A stretch of DNA of 64,000 bases from Bin55 sp965203735 (lineage in GTDB: Bacteria > Pseudomonadota > Gammaproteobacteria > Pseudomonadales > Azotimanducaceae). A program made the translations under genes and the position numbers. This document shows, piece by piece, positions 1 to 7,195 of the stretch. Positions within the stretch are counted from its first letter, which is position 1, and every line of letters begins with the position of its first letter. The stretch spans positions 2,914,001 through 2,978,000 of the forward strand of contig OZ241909.1 in NCBI GenBank assembly GCA_965203735.1. Reading direction: 5' to 3'. The notes under the pieces were generated by a model. It was not told the DNA's origin and did no database searches. It saw nothing but the letters and a program-made list of their open reading frames with translations.

Positions 1-1
1 C

Positions 2-472
2 CAAGCACTGGTCAAACAGATGTGGGAGCAAATTGGTGTAGAGACAGAGTTGCGCAATATCGACGGAGCTGTGTTCTTTGGTTCTGACGTGGCAAGTCCC
101 GACACCTATCAAAAATTCTTTGCAGATGTGCAAATGTATACCAACAGCTTTGATGGAGAGGATCCTTCCCAATATCTTCGAGGATGGATTTGCAGTGAAA
201 TGCCCAGTCCGGACAATAACTGGGCGGGTACTAACATTCCACGAGCCTGCTCCGAAGAATTCGATACTCTCGTCGATCAATTGTCGTCTGTAACGGACAA
301 GACAGAACGAGCTGACGTCATCAAGAAACTGAACGATATGGTCGTCTTGAACTACTGGGTGATACCACTAGTCCATCGTGCAAGAGTATCCGCGGTTTCG
401 AACGAATTGAAAGGCGTAACGATCAACGGCTGGGATTCAGAGCTCTGGAAGGCCGAAGACTGGCACCGTTAG
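2..472 (+). CDS. C-terminal part of a family 5 extracellular solute-binding protein (peptide-type ABC importer)
   Basis: The reading frame is open from the first bases of the window, so the gene starts upstream and only about 156 C-terminal residues are visible. The tail has features usual for dipeptide/oligopeptide-binding proteins: a GVETELRNID-like lobe segment, a lobe rich in aromatic and Asp residues, and a final stretch about the protein working with a hydrophobic N-lobe (VIPLVHRARVSAVSN). It ends 23 bp before the first of two permease genes on the same strand, which fits the order binding protein, permease, permease of DppABC/OppABC-type operons. The likely role is capture of a peptide or similar ligand in the periplasm. 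The ligand cannot be read from the sequence. The assignment leans on context as well as on the tail. Confidence 0.8.
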   Translation, partial: QALVKQMWEQIGVETELRNIDGAVFFGSDVASPDTYQKFFADVQMYTNSFDGEDPSQYLRGWICSEMPSPDNNWAGTNIPRACSEEFDTLVDQLSSVTDKTERADVIKKLNDMVVLNYWVIPLVHRARVSAVSNELKGVTINGWDSELWKAEDWHR

Positions 473-495
473 CGCTTATGTAGCTTGCTTCCATC

Positions 496-1509
496 ATGCT
501 CAAATACCTGAGCCGCAGGCTGCTCTTTGCCATTCCGACTCTGCTCGCGATCAGCTTTGTGCTTTTCGCGCTGTTGGATTTAGCGCCAAACGATCCCACA
601 GGTGACCTGCCCCTCACGATACCACCCGAGGTTCGCGAGGAAATACGCGAATCCTTGGGACTCAACGAACCGTTTCACATCCGTTACCTCAAGTGGTTGG
701 AGCAGTTCTTCATCAATGAACCTCTTAACTTCATAGAACAAACGACAGGTCTGACAATAGGTGACTCAAGCTCACGCTTCCGAGTCCGCTCGTGGCTAAC
801 TCGAAGCCCTGTGGTCGACCTGATAATTGAAAGATTGCCGCAGACACTGTGGGTTGTTGGACTTTCCTATGTGGTGGGCATTCTCATCGCGTTGCCAATA
901 GGAGTAATTTCGGCATACAAGCAATACAGCTGGTTCGACCAGATCGGTACGTTTGTCTCGATGATTGGATTTTCTGTGCCCACGTTCTTTACTGGTGTTG
1001 TAGCAATCGTCATCTTTAGTGCGTGGTTGGGTTGGTTGCCTTCCATCTACGACACGACTCATCAGGTCACAGACCTTCCGAGCTTCTGGACACAGGTCAA
1101 ACAGATGGCCATGCCGGTGATGGTTTTGGCGTTTTACAACGCCGCTCAACTAAGTCGATTCATGAGGGCTTCCGTACTCGAAAACATCAATCTGGACTAC
1201 GTACGGACAGCAAGAGCCAAGGGACTACGCGATCGAGCAATCCTTGTCGGTCACATACTTCGCAACAGCTTGATTCCGGTCGTCACGATGATTGCATTAG
1301 GCGTTCCCACGATCTTTAGCGGAGCGATCGTCACTGAACAAATTTTTCGAGTCAACGGGCTAGGACAATTGCTTATCGTTGCGATTCAAGGGGGAGATAT
1401 TCCCCTTGTTCAGACGCTTACATTTATTTTTGCCATTTTGATCGTCCTGTTCAATTTGGTTGCCGACATTCTCTACGGGATTCTCGATCCCCGTATCCGT
1501 TACTCCTAG
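496..1509 (+). CDS. ABC transporter permease, DppB/OppB family
   Basis: Inner-membrane permease of a peptide-type ABC importer, 337 aa, the usual length for the family. A first membrane segment lies at about residues 9-28 after a basic MLKYLSRR start, followed by a large periplasmic loop and then about five more hydrophobic segments. The ATPase-docking EAA-type loop is at about residues 223-243 (LENINLDYVRTARAKGL). The family-typical PxxFSGAIVTEQIF-like segment follows. The second permease starts 9 bp downstream, so the two are surely co-transcribed and form a heterodimeric channel. I chose the ATG at 496 because it gives the conserved N-terminus. The substrate is unknown; peptides are the default guess. 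Confidence 0.93.
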   Translation: MLKYLSRRLLFAIPTLLAISFVLFALLDLAPNDPTGDLPLTIPPEVREEIRESLGLNEPFHIRYLKWLEQFFINEPLNFIEQTTGLTIGDSSSRFRVRSWLTRSPVVDLIIERLPQTLWVVGLSYVVGILIALPIGVISAYKQYSWFDQIGTFVSMIGFSVPTFFTGVVAIVIFSAWLGWLPSIYDTTHQVTDLPSFWTQVKQMAMPVMVLAFYNAAQLSRFMRASVLENINLDYVRTARAKGLRDRAILVGHILRNSLIPVVTMIALGVPTIFSGAIVTEQIFRVNGLGQLLIVAIQGGDIPLVQTLTFIFAILIVLFNLVADILYGILDPRIRYS

Positions 1510-1518
1510 GTGATGTAA

Positions 1519-2442
1519 ATGGCATTCGCGGGACAACACGAGCAAGCGCTATTAAGTGCACGGCAGCATCCATCTCCATGGATGATTGTCTGGATCGCGC
1601 TTCGCAGTCACAAAGGGGCGTTGATCGGTGCCGGAGTCTTCTCGTTCATCGTCCTGTCTGTGTTGCTTGGTCCGTTTCTGTGGCACATCGATCCACAAGA
1701 ACTCGACATCACGGCTCGCAATCTTGGACCTTCATTCTCACACCCCTTTGGAACAGACAACTTGGGGCGCGACATGCTGGCTCAAGTTCTTGCAGGAGGC
1801 CGGATCGCGCTGGCTGTGGGATTTACAGCGATGTTGCTTTCGCTCGTTTTGGGAACAGCGATAGGGGTACTTGCGGGATTCTTTAAGCGATTGGACGGAC
1901 CCCTTATGCGGCTAACAGACCTGTTTCTCGCGTTGCCGCTGCTTCCGCTGCTTCTCGTAATCATCATGCTCTTTCGCGATACGCTTCGAGCCAGCTTTGG
2001 TCCCGAGATGGGGATCTTTTTTCTGATCGTCTTTGTCATTGGAATTACCAGCTGGATGCAAACCGCCAGAATTGTGCGTGGAGAGACATTGGCGATCAAG
2101 GAACGAGAGTTTGTTCTCGCCGCGACTAGTGTCGGTACTTCCGGACCGCGGATCGTGTTTCGCCACATTCTCCCGAATATTCTCAGTCCGGTGATGGTGT
2201 CGGCAACCTTGGGAATCGCCAATGCGATCATTACTGAATCAACTCTCTCCTTCCTGGGACTTGGATTTCCGCCAGACTTCCCAACATGGGGAAGGCTGTT
2301 GTTTGATGGTTCGGCATTTGTCACAGTGACACCAATCAGAGTTCTGTGGCCCGGTCTCGCCATATCGCTCACGGTACTCAGCGTTAACTTCATTGGAGAC
2401 GCACTTCGCGACGCCATCGATCCACGAGTGCGAAACGAGTAG
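1519..2442 (+). CDS. ABC transporter permease, DppC/OppC family
   Basis: Second permease of the importer, 307 aa. It has an N-terminal OppC-type segment with one membrane helix (about residues 38-60), then the conserved HPFGTDNLGRDM block, and a five-helix core. The EAA-type loop lies near residues 187-205 (ETLAIKEREFVLAATSVG). It ends with the common VNFIGDALRDAIDPR tail. No ATP-binding subunit follows: the next gene is a DNA methyltransferase on the far side of a 75-bp gap. The ATPases must therefore lie upstream of the window or elsewhere, or the transporter borrows them from another system. Confidence 0.93.
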   Translation: MAFAGQHEQALLSARQHPSPWMIVWIALRSHKGALIGAGVFSFIVLSVLLGPFLWHIDPQELDITARNLGPSFSHPFGTDNLGRDMLAQVLAGGRIALAVGFTAMLLSLVLGTAIGVLAGFFKRLDGPLMRLTDLFLALPLLPLLLVIIMLFRDTLRASFGPEMGIFFLIVFVIGITSWMQTARIVRGETLAIKEREFVLAATSVGTSGPRIVFRHILPNILSPVMVSATLGIANAIITESTLSFLGLGFPPDFPTWGRLLFDGSAFVTVTPIRVLWPGLAISLTVLSVNFIGDALRDAIDPRVRNE

Positions 2443-2517
2443 CGCTCCCTACTAGATTGGGAAGCACTCGTTCTTCCTGAATCTTGTAAGTACAGAAGCA
2501 TTGACTTTCGCTTTGAG

Positions 2518-3675
2518 TTGATCAATGATCCACGCACTGTGCAAGTACCACCACCAAGTTCTCCTCCAGCGAAGGGAGTTCAACCGTATTGGTCGTCTCC
2601 TGACGAGGATGGAGTGATCTACCAAGGCGATGCTCTCGAAGTCCTGGAACGCTTGCCCGACGAATCCTTCGACTGCGTTTGGACAGATCCTCCCTACAAC
2701 CTATCTAACGACGGCATAACGTGCGTCGCGGGAAAAATGGTTCCAGTCAACAAGGGTGACTGGGATCGCAGTCGAGGAATCGAAGGCGACTTTCAATTCA
2801 ACTTGGCATGGACAGCACAGTGCTTTCGCATATTGAAGCCAACCGGGTCCATTTGGGTAACCGGAACACTCCATGTGCATGCAAGTGTCGGCATGGCACT
2901 GCTCAAAAACGGGTTTCGAATTCTTAACGACATCGTGTGGCTCAAACCAAATCCACCACCTAATCTTGGACGCCGCACATTCACTCACTCCACTGAGGTC
3001 GTCTACTGGGCTAGCAAGGCGCAGCAGGGAACTGCACCCGGTCACAAATTCAACTATGAAGCCATGAAAGAGGAAAACGGCGGAAAGCAAATGAAGTCTG
3101 TTTGGCAATTCGGCGTTCCCAGGAAGGGAACGACTGAAACCAAGTTCGGTCGACACCCGACGCAAAAGCCTGTTGCGCTAGTGGATCGATGCATCCGTGC
3201 AAGCACCGATATTGGAGACAGCGTGCTTGATCCTTTTGTTGGTTCTGGAACCACCGGGGTAGCCGCGCTGACGATTGGACGATCGTTTGCGGGAATAGAA
3301 AACAAGCCTGAATTTCTAGACATGGCGGTTTCTCGAATGAAAGAAATTCGTTCTACCCCCCCCCTCAGAAAACTCGCCAAGTCGTGGTTCTCGCAGTGCT
3401 GGTACGGACGATATCGATACATGTGGCACTGCTCGAACTGCCGAGTCTTCCTGCGACTCAAGTGGGAAGTAGCATGGAAAGATTCAAGGCGATCCAACTA
3501 CTTCAAGATCTCAAAGGCCAGGATCTCCGAACATTGGCGGAACAGTTTGAGGTCACGGTGTTTTCGAGTATCTCAGGAAAGCTCAACAAAGGATGGGCTG
3601 GCCAAACTATCGAACGCTACCTCGGTTTGCCTATCAACTCGAGCCGAAGCCCAAATCTGGGGTCATGGGAGCTAA
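2518..3675 (+). CDS. Beta-class DNA methyltransferase (N6-adenine or N4-cytosine) with an aberrant C-terminal tail
   Basis: Site-specific DNA amino-methyltransferase. The catalytic motif DPPYN is at about residues 56-60 and the AdoMet-binding motif FVGSGTT at about 240-246. That order (IV before I) defines the beta class. DPPY favours N6-adenine. The fold appears complete by about residue 280 (IENKPEFLDMAVSRMKE). Directly after it lies a run of nine C (3356-3364), and the remaining roughly 105 codons read as Trp/Cys/Arg-rich, non-homologous-looking sequence overlapping the nuclease gene by 202 bases in another frame. With one C fewer, the frame would end at a TAG (3470-3472) two bases before the nuclease ATG. 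The start is TTG at 2518. Very probably the modification half of a restriction-modification system. The target site is unknown. Confidence 0.88.
   Translation: MINDPRTVQVPPPSSPPAKGVQPYWSSPDEDGVIYQGDALEVLERLPDESFDCVWTDPPYNLSNDGITCVAGKMVPVNKGDWDRSRGIEGDFQFNLAWTAQCFRILKPTGSIWVTGTLHVHASVGMALLKNGFRILNDIVWLKPNPPPNLGRRTFTHSTEVVYWASKAQQGTAPGHKFNYEAMKEENGGKQMKSVWQFGVPRKGTTETKFGRHPTQKPVALVDRCIRASTDIGDSVLDPFVGSGTTGVAALTIGRSFAGIENKPEFLDMAVSRMKEIRSTPPLRKLAKSWFSQCWYGRYRYMWHCSNCRVFLRLKWEVAWKDSRRSNYFKISKARISEHWRNSLRSRCFRVSQESSTKDGLAKLSNATSVCLSTRAEAQIWGHGS
3356..3364 (+). repeat. C9 homopolymer at the 3' end of the methyltransferase domain
   Basis: Nine consecutive C residues follow TTCTA within the methyltransferase reading frame. 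Loss of one C moves the frame to a stop at 3470-3472. Gain of one C moves it into the upstream extension of the nuclease frame, which is open here, and would fuse the two proteins. Poly-C tracts of this length are known slippage sites in phase-variable genes. A sequencing or assembly length error is the main alternative. Confidence 0.85.
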
Positions 3676-4274
3676 AGGTTGTTCCTCTCGTGAGAAAGAA
3701 TGGCTCATGGGTGGTTAAAGAGACGATGGCAATAACGATGCTGGATGAATACGAGGTAAAGCACAAGGAATTCGAGAAAAGTCACTTGTTCCAGAAGATT
3801 GGCAAACTCATCACCGTCGCCCGTCACTGGCATGGTCCGGATGAGTCCAAATCCGAAGTCGTGCTGTGCAACGCATTCGAACTAAAAGGGACAGTGCTCT
3901 ATGAGAGTGTCTATAGGGACTACATGGAGATACGCGATGCGCTCCTGCAAGATAAGAAACTTAGCGGCAGAATGGGCGAATTCGTACAACCGCGAACCAA
4001 AGGTCCGGGGCACGGAAGCACTTCTCGAGCCTTCTATGCCAAGAAGCCATTGGTTCGACACATTATTGGTTTGGACCAAGCTATCAGTCTCGACGTAGAC
4101 TGCACAATCCACGCAGGCAAACACAACACCCACCGGCGCGAGAATCTAGATAATGTAATGCAAAGATTGCCTAACAATCAATCTGGCAAAGGTCGTCACA
4201 AGTGCCCCTACTGTGCCTACGAAGCAGGATTTCAGGACGGACTGCGGGCACGTGGACACGCATTGGCTTCCTAA
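3474..4274 (+). CDS. MutH/Sau3AI-like restriction endonuclease with C-terminal CxxC module
   Basis: Predicted restriction partner of the upstream methyltransferase, 266 aa. Family likeness to MutH is visible in order: a helical start (AIQLLQDLKGQDLRTLAEQF), KGWAGQTIERYLG at residues 39-51 carrying the first catalytic Glu (E47), WELK at 65-68 (E66, K68), a SHLFQKIGKLI segment matching the distal-Lys helix, and GEFVQPR...AFYAKK near the C-terminal DNA-contact region. The expected catalytic Asp before WELK seems to be missing: the segment reads SPNLGS, with Asn at 61. A final segment has CPYC (about 244-247), a possible zinc module. I chose ATG 3474 because it matches the MutH N-terminus and has GGGAAG upstream. 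Sau3AI-family enzymes and MutH act at GATC; whether this one does is inference. Confidence 0.77.
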   Translation: MERFKAIQLLQDLKGQDLRTLAEQFEVTVFSSISGKLNKGWAGQTIERYLGLPINSSRSPNLGSWELKVVPLVRKNGSWVVKETMAITMLDEYEVKHKEFEKSHLFQKIGKLITVARHWHGPDESKSEVVLCNAFELKGTVLYESVYRDYMEIRDALLQDKKLSGRMGEFVQPRTKGPGHGSTSRAFYAKKPLVRHIIGLDQAISLDVDCTIHAGKHNTHRRENLDNVMQRLPNNQSGKGRHKCPYCAYEAGFQDGLRARGHALAS

Positions 4275-4299
4275 GGAGCTAGCGCTGTATTTGTTGGTA

Positions 4300-4375
4300 C
4301 GTGGTTAGCTTTTCTTTCGGTCTACAACTCTAGAGCTGGCAAAGTAGCAAAATAGACTTCGTAAACTTCTATTAG
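4300..4375 (+). pseudogene. Decayed C-terminal remnant of a higB toxin gene
   Basis: In the frame ending at TAG 4373-4375 the translation ends SKIDFVNFY, which matches the xVDxVDYH ending of HigB toxins. An in-frame stop lies a few codons upstream, and only the last two dozen codons are recognisable. The remnant sits three bases before the ATG of the decayed higA relic, the normal toxin-then-antitoxin order. Base similarity to the tail of the second higB (around 6690-6720) supports common origin. The left boundary is approximate. Confidence 0.55.
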
Positions 4376-4378
4376 GTT

Positions 4379-4678
4379 ATGTGGACATTGGCTTTGAAGA
4401 ACCCGCCTCATCCGGGTCTATCCGTTAAGCACGACTGTCTAGTACCGTTGGAGCTTACTGTTACGAAAGCAGCCAAGCATATTGGCGTCAGGTGCAAGCA
4501 ATTCTCCTAAATCGTAATTTGTCACACAAGAATTTCGCCTAATTCTGCGTTCGGTTTAGTCAAGGCATTCGGTGGGTGTGTGGAAACATGGCTGCGACTC
4601 CAGTCAGCCTAAGGCATATTGCAAGCTATGAATCGGGCAGATCATTTCAAGGTGGTATCACTGTCGTCATCAAAATGA
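4379..4678 (+). pseudogene. Decayed higA antitoxin gene (two in-frame stops)
   Basis: A single frame from ATG 4379 to TGA 4676-4678 encodes a HigA-like protein of the normal length, broken by TAA at 4508-4510 and TAA at 4610-4612. The pieces align along their whole length with the intact HigA at 6736-7026: NPPHPGLSV near the start, LTVTKAAKHIGV in the helix-turn-helix, FGGCVETWLRLQSA, then ILQAMNR. No frameshift has occurred, so it was inactivated by point mutations only. It belongs to the same relic as the higB tail just upstream. Confidence 0.85.
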
Positions 4679-4818
4679 GGCGTTCGACCTCTGTTCTATA
4701 CTATTTTGGCAAACAACGATTTCCCGTATATGAATCTGAATCCAGAATTCGGGTACACAAGGTTGCATAACCAAATGTTCGATCACTCTCAAAACGCGCG
4801 GAGACACAATTCTACTAG

Positions 4819-5583
4819 TTAGGTCGATATCGTTCGCTGCAGTTCTCTTCTAATCTTTTTTGCGAGAGGGGCAGGGAAACTAGCAGGATACTTATCGACG
4901 GCCTCGTCCAGCAATGCCAGCAATTGCTCGATGTCGTCCTCGGTTCTAGCTCCAAGTCGCCTTCCATAGGATTCATGGCGCAAAGTGCTTTGCACAGATT
5001 GAATCTGATGTGCATCATTACAGAAAATTGGATGTTTCACCAGTTCGTCGAGAAACTGCGCCACAATCTCTCGTTCTTGAGGCGTCATGTTGACAATGTG
5101 TTTACATCGACTGGGACTTGCTTTCCGCAGAAACCAATTCTCCAGCCTCTCGACAAGACTATACCCATAGGATTCGTCGTCTGTAAGACTAAGTCTCATT
5201 GCAGAAGGTCGGTCTCGTGTGTACTGCACCCAGCTAGCAATGGAACCAGGGACCGGCGGATGGCCGCGAAGTGATGACAGAATAGAATCCCCAAGATCGT
5301 TTGTCCGCCAGACATCGTCCATTAGCAGAGCAATAAATGAAGGCAGATAGTAGAGATATCCTTCAATGGTCATCAAGTGAAGCCTGTCACCTTGGCTTTT
5401 GAACGGATGGGCTTCAAAGACTTGAAAGTCGAACTCGCGCGGGTGAACGGGCTCGAAACCGTCGTTGTACCAGTCGTACTCCCAATTGTCTTCAAACCCA
5501 AGCCAACTCTCCTCGGGAACAGTCCGCCACGAGAAGGTATCGAAGACTCGATTCACAAACTGGTATCGTTCTTCATCCTTCAT
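4819..5583 (-). CDS. DUF6714-like protein, possible immunity-type protein
   Basis: Hypothetical soluble protein of 254 aa, acidic and rich in Trp/Tyr in its first half. Two segments resemble the DUF6714 family: TIEGYLYYLPSFIALLMDD near residues 92-110, and MTPQEREIVAQFLDELVKH around 165-183. No signal peptide or membrane helix is evident. DUF6714-type proteins are uncharacterised; some occur beside polymorphic-toxin genes. Here it lies downstream, on the same strand, of a cysteine-rich toxin-tail-like ORF (6049-6351), though separated from it by about 465 bp. I see no catalytic motif. Start ATG 5583 gives the longest form. Confidence 0.62.
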   Translation of the reverse strand: MKDEERYQFVNRVFDTFSWRTVPEESWLGFEDNWEYDWYNDGFEPVHPREFDFQVFEAHPFKSQGDRLHLMTIEGYLYYLPSFIALLMDDVWRTNDLGDSILSSLRGHPPVPGSIASWVQYTRDRPSAMRLSLTDDESYGYSLVERLENWFLRKASPSRCKHIVNMTPQEREIVAQFLDELVKHPIFCNDAHQIQSVQSTLRHESYGRRLGARTEDDIEQLLALLDEAVDKYPASFPAPLAKKIRRELQRTIST

Positions 5584-6048
5584 TGAATTCTCAGAGCCGC
5601 TGAGATCCGTCGTTTCTTAAACGATCCATTCCGAAACTAGCGTAGAGCGGTGAGATGCAATTTGTACGTGACATGTTAGTAGTCTTCCGCTTGTGCCATA
5701 TCAAGTTTCATACGTTGTCGAGACTCGTAATATGCAATAGGAGGTACCCTTACGCCTAACAACTGAAAACTAGGAGAGACCAAGAGCGTTCAACAATTGG
5801 ACAAGCAATCATATGTCGATATTTGGTTTCTACTTTGAAGTTGCGATATTCGCAAACTTGCGAGTCTGCACCTCCTAGACTGTTGACAAATTCTTTGCAT
5901 TAGGGCATTCTGAATTGGATGTCGTTGTATCCACGACCCACTGTGAGCTACAAAGTAAGGTGTCAACTTCACATGTCATGGATGTTGCCTACACAATCTC
6001 TCTTATTCCATTCAGTGCGACAATTTTCCATTGCATTCTCCTTGTCAG
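5584..6048. other. Stretch without a recognisable gene
   Basis: About 465 bp, AT-richer than its surroundings, lie between the DUF6714-like gene and the toxin-tail-like ORF. Short open frames on both strands have low-complexity or random-looking translations and no ribosome-binding site. In the first part of this stretch, the minus-strand continuation of the toxin-tail-like ORF in another frame reads ECRSRRRA with stops, which may be debris of the missing end of that gene. Confidence 0.5.
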
Positions 6049-6351
6049 TTACTGCCTTCTTATGCCCTTCGTCGGGAACGGCATTCCAACACTCGACGTA
6101 ATGTTATTTCGTAATCGAATGCACTCTTTGTGAATATGGTATCGTCTCTGGATTTCATCGCAATTGGATGTGTTTTGATTACACTTAAATTCTTGGTCAC
6201 AGACATCGTGCATTTCATCTTGAAGCTTGTTCAGACGCTCTTCAGGGCAAGTTTTCTTTCTTATCCTCGTCTTCTTGCCCGCACTTACAGACATCCAAAT
6301 GATGGCAACCGCGGCCAGCACGATTAGGTCACCAAGAGCTCCCCAGCGCAA
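6049..6351 (-). CDS. Small cysteine-rich protein resembling a polymorphic-toxin tail (Ntox16-like), probably truncated
   Basis: 100 aa from a TTG start with no strong ribosome-binding site. After one hydrophobic segment (about residues 7-23) comes a helical region with regularly placed cysteines: CPEERLNKLQDEMHDVCDQ, then KCNQNTSNCDEIQRR, then HKECIRLRNNI. This pattern recalls the cysteine-rich C-terminal domain called Novel toxin 16 in bacterial polymorphic toxins, as I remember that family. The family's following cysteine/His block is absent. Out of frame, the next bases would restore a Cys (ECRSRRR), which suggests a frameshift or decay. Upstream, another minus-strand frame (about 6360-6480) reads YGPGTECWMEYGNY, also suggestive of a lost coding sequence. 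The function assignment is tentative. Confidence 0.45.
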   Translation of the reverse strand: MRWGALGDLIVLAAVAIIWMSVSAGKKTRIRKKTCPEERLNKLQDEMHDVCDQEFKCNQNTSNCDEIQRRYHIHKECIRLRNNITSSVGMPFPTKGIRRQ

Positions 6352-6504
6352 TACACCTCTTCTGTAGAAGTTGATATGCCTTGTGCAGGATCATGGTAGT
6401 TTCCATATTCCATCCAACATTCTGTACCCGGACCATACATCATTTCAAAGTCCGACAGATAGCCCGGTACGCCTCCCCTACAAATGTACCACTAGCGGAA
6501 GAAT

Positions 6505-6717
6505 GTGTTTGTAGATCCTGAGAAAGGTCTTCTTGAGCGAATACTCGCTCACTTCGAGGAATCATCGTCTGCCGAACACATGAATATCCCAGGTTTCCGC
6601 TTGCATCCCCTTAAGGGAGATTTTGTGGGCCTATGGGTAGTAGCAGTATCTCGCAACTGGCGGATGGTCTTTCGATTCGAGATCGGTCAAGCCAGCCAAG
6701 TAGACCTCGTGGATTAG
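6505..6717 (+). pseudogene. higB: higB toxin gene lacking its 5' end
   Basis: The 70-aa frame from GTG 6505 carries the central and C-terminal part of HigB, a RelE-superfamily mRNA interferase: PEKGLLERILAHFEES, then NIPGFRLHPLKGD, then NWRMVFRFE and a DLVD end. Intact HigB proteins are about 92 aa and begin with a segment like MIRSFRHKGL. Here an in-frame TAG (6493-6495) precedes the frame and no such segment is visible upstream, so about 20 N-terminal residues are missing. The core residues around the HPLKG and NWR segments remain, so partial activity or antitoxin binding cannot be excluded. Confidence 0.72.
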
Positions 6718-6735
6718 CATTAGGAGGCATCAATA

Positions 6736-7026
6736 ATGACTATGAAAAACCCACCTCATCCTGGCTTGTCCGTTAGGAAGGATTGTCTCGACCCGATGAG
6801 GTTAAGTGTTACAAAAGCATCCAAACTTCTTGGAGTTAGTCGCAAGCAACTCTCCGACATCGTGAATTGTCATGCAGGAATTTCGCCAGAAATGGCGATC
6901 AGGCTTGACAAAGCGTTCGGCGGAGGCGCAGAGACTTGGTTGCGGCTCCAAGCTGCCTATGACCTAGCACAAGCAATGAAGCGGGAAGATCAAATCAAGG
7001 TAAAAAGATTGTCGCCAGCAATATGA
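6736..7026 (+). CDS. higA: HigA-family antitoxin
   Basis: Helix-turn-helix antitoxin and autorepressor of the HigBA type, 96 aa, full length. It starts with the characteristic NPPHPGLSV segment. The XRE-type helix-turn-helix spans about residues 24-60 (LSVTKASKLLGVSRKQLSDI), followed by the conserved GISPEMAIRLDKAFGGGAETW. The TAGGAGG site nine bases before ATG 6736 is strong. The cognate toxin immediately upstream is truncated, so this may survive as an antitoxin against other HigB copies or as a plain regulator. It is the closest relative in the window of the dead copy at 4379-4678. Confidence 0.92.
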   Translation: MTMKNPPHPGLSVRKDCLDPMRLSVTKASKLLGVSRKQLSDIVNCHAGISPEMAIRLDKAFGGGAETWLRLQAAYDLAQAMKREDQIKVKRLSPAI

Positions 7027-7195
7027 CACGATCAATGACTGTGCGTGTGGCTACCTAGGATCGGTTCCTTTGTATTTCAATGACCCTCCATGAAGTAGGT
7101 TAGCTCTTTACCCACGGGCTTAAAATACTAATCTGCCAAGAGGCTGAGCAATTGCAGAAGACTCGACCTCAGCAACTCGCCATGTGCCATAGCCT

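Noticed and set aside
1782..2537. 251-codon open frame on the minus strand
   Set aside because: It lies antisense to the OppC-type permease, with a Ser/Arg-rich translation and no family likeness; the sense gene explains the openness.
3384..3473. Longer start for the MutH-like nuclease (GTG 3384)
   Set aside because: The extra 30 residues have no counterpart in MutH and overlap the methyltransferase; ATG 3474 has a ribosome-binding site and the right N-terminus.
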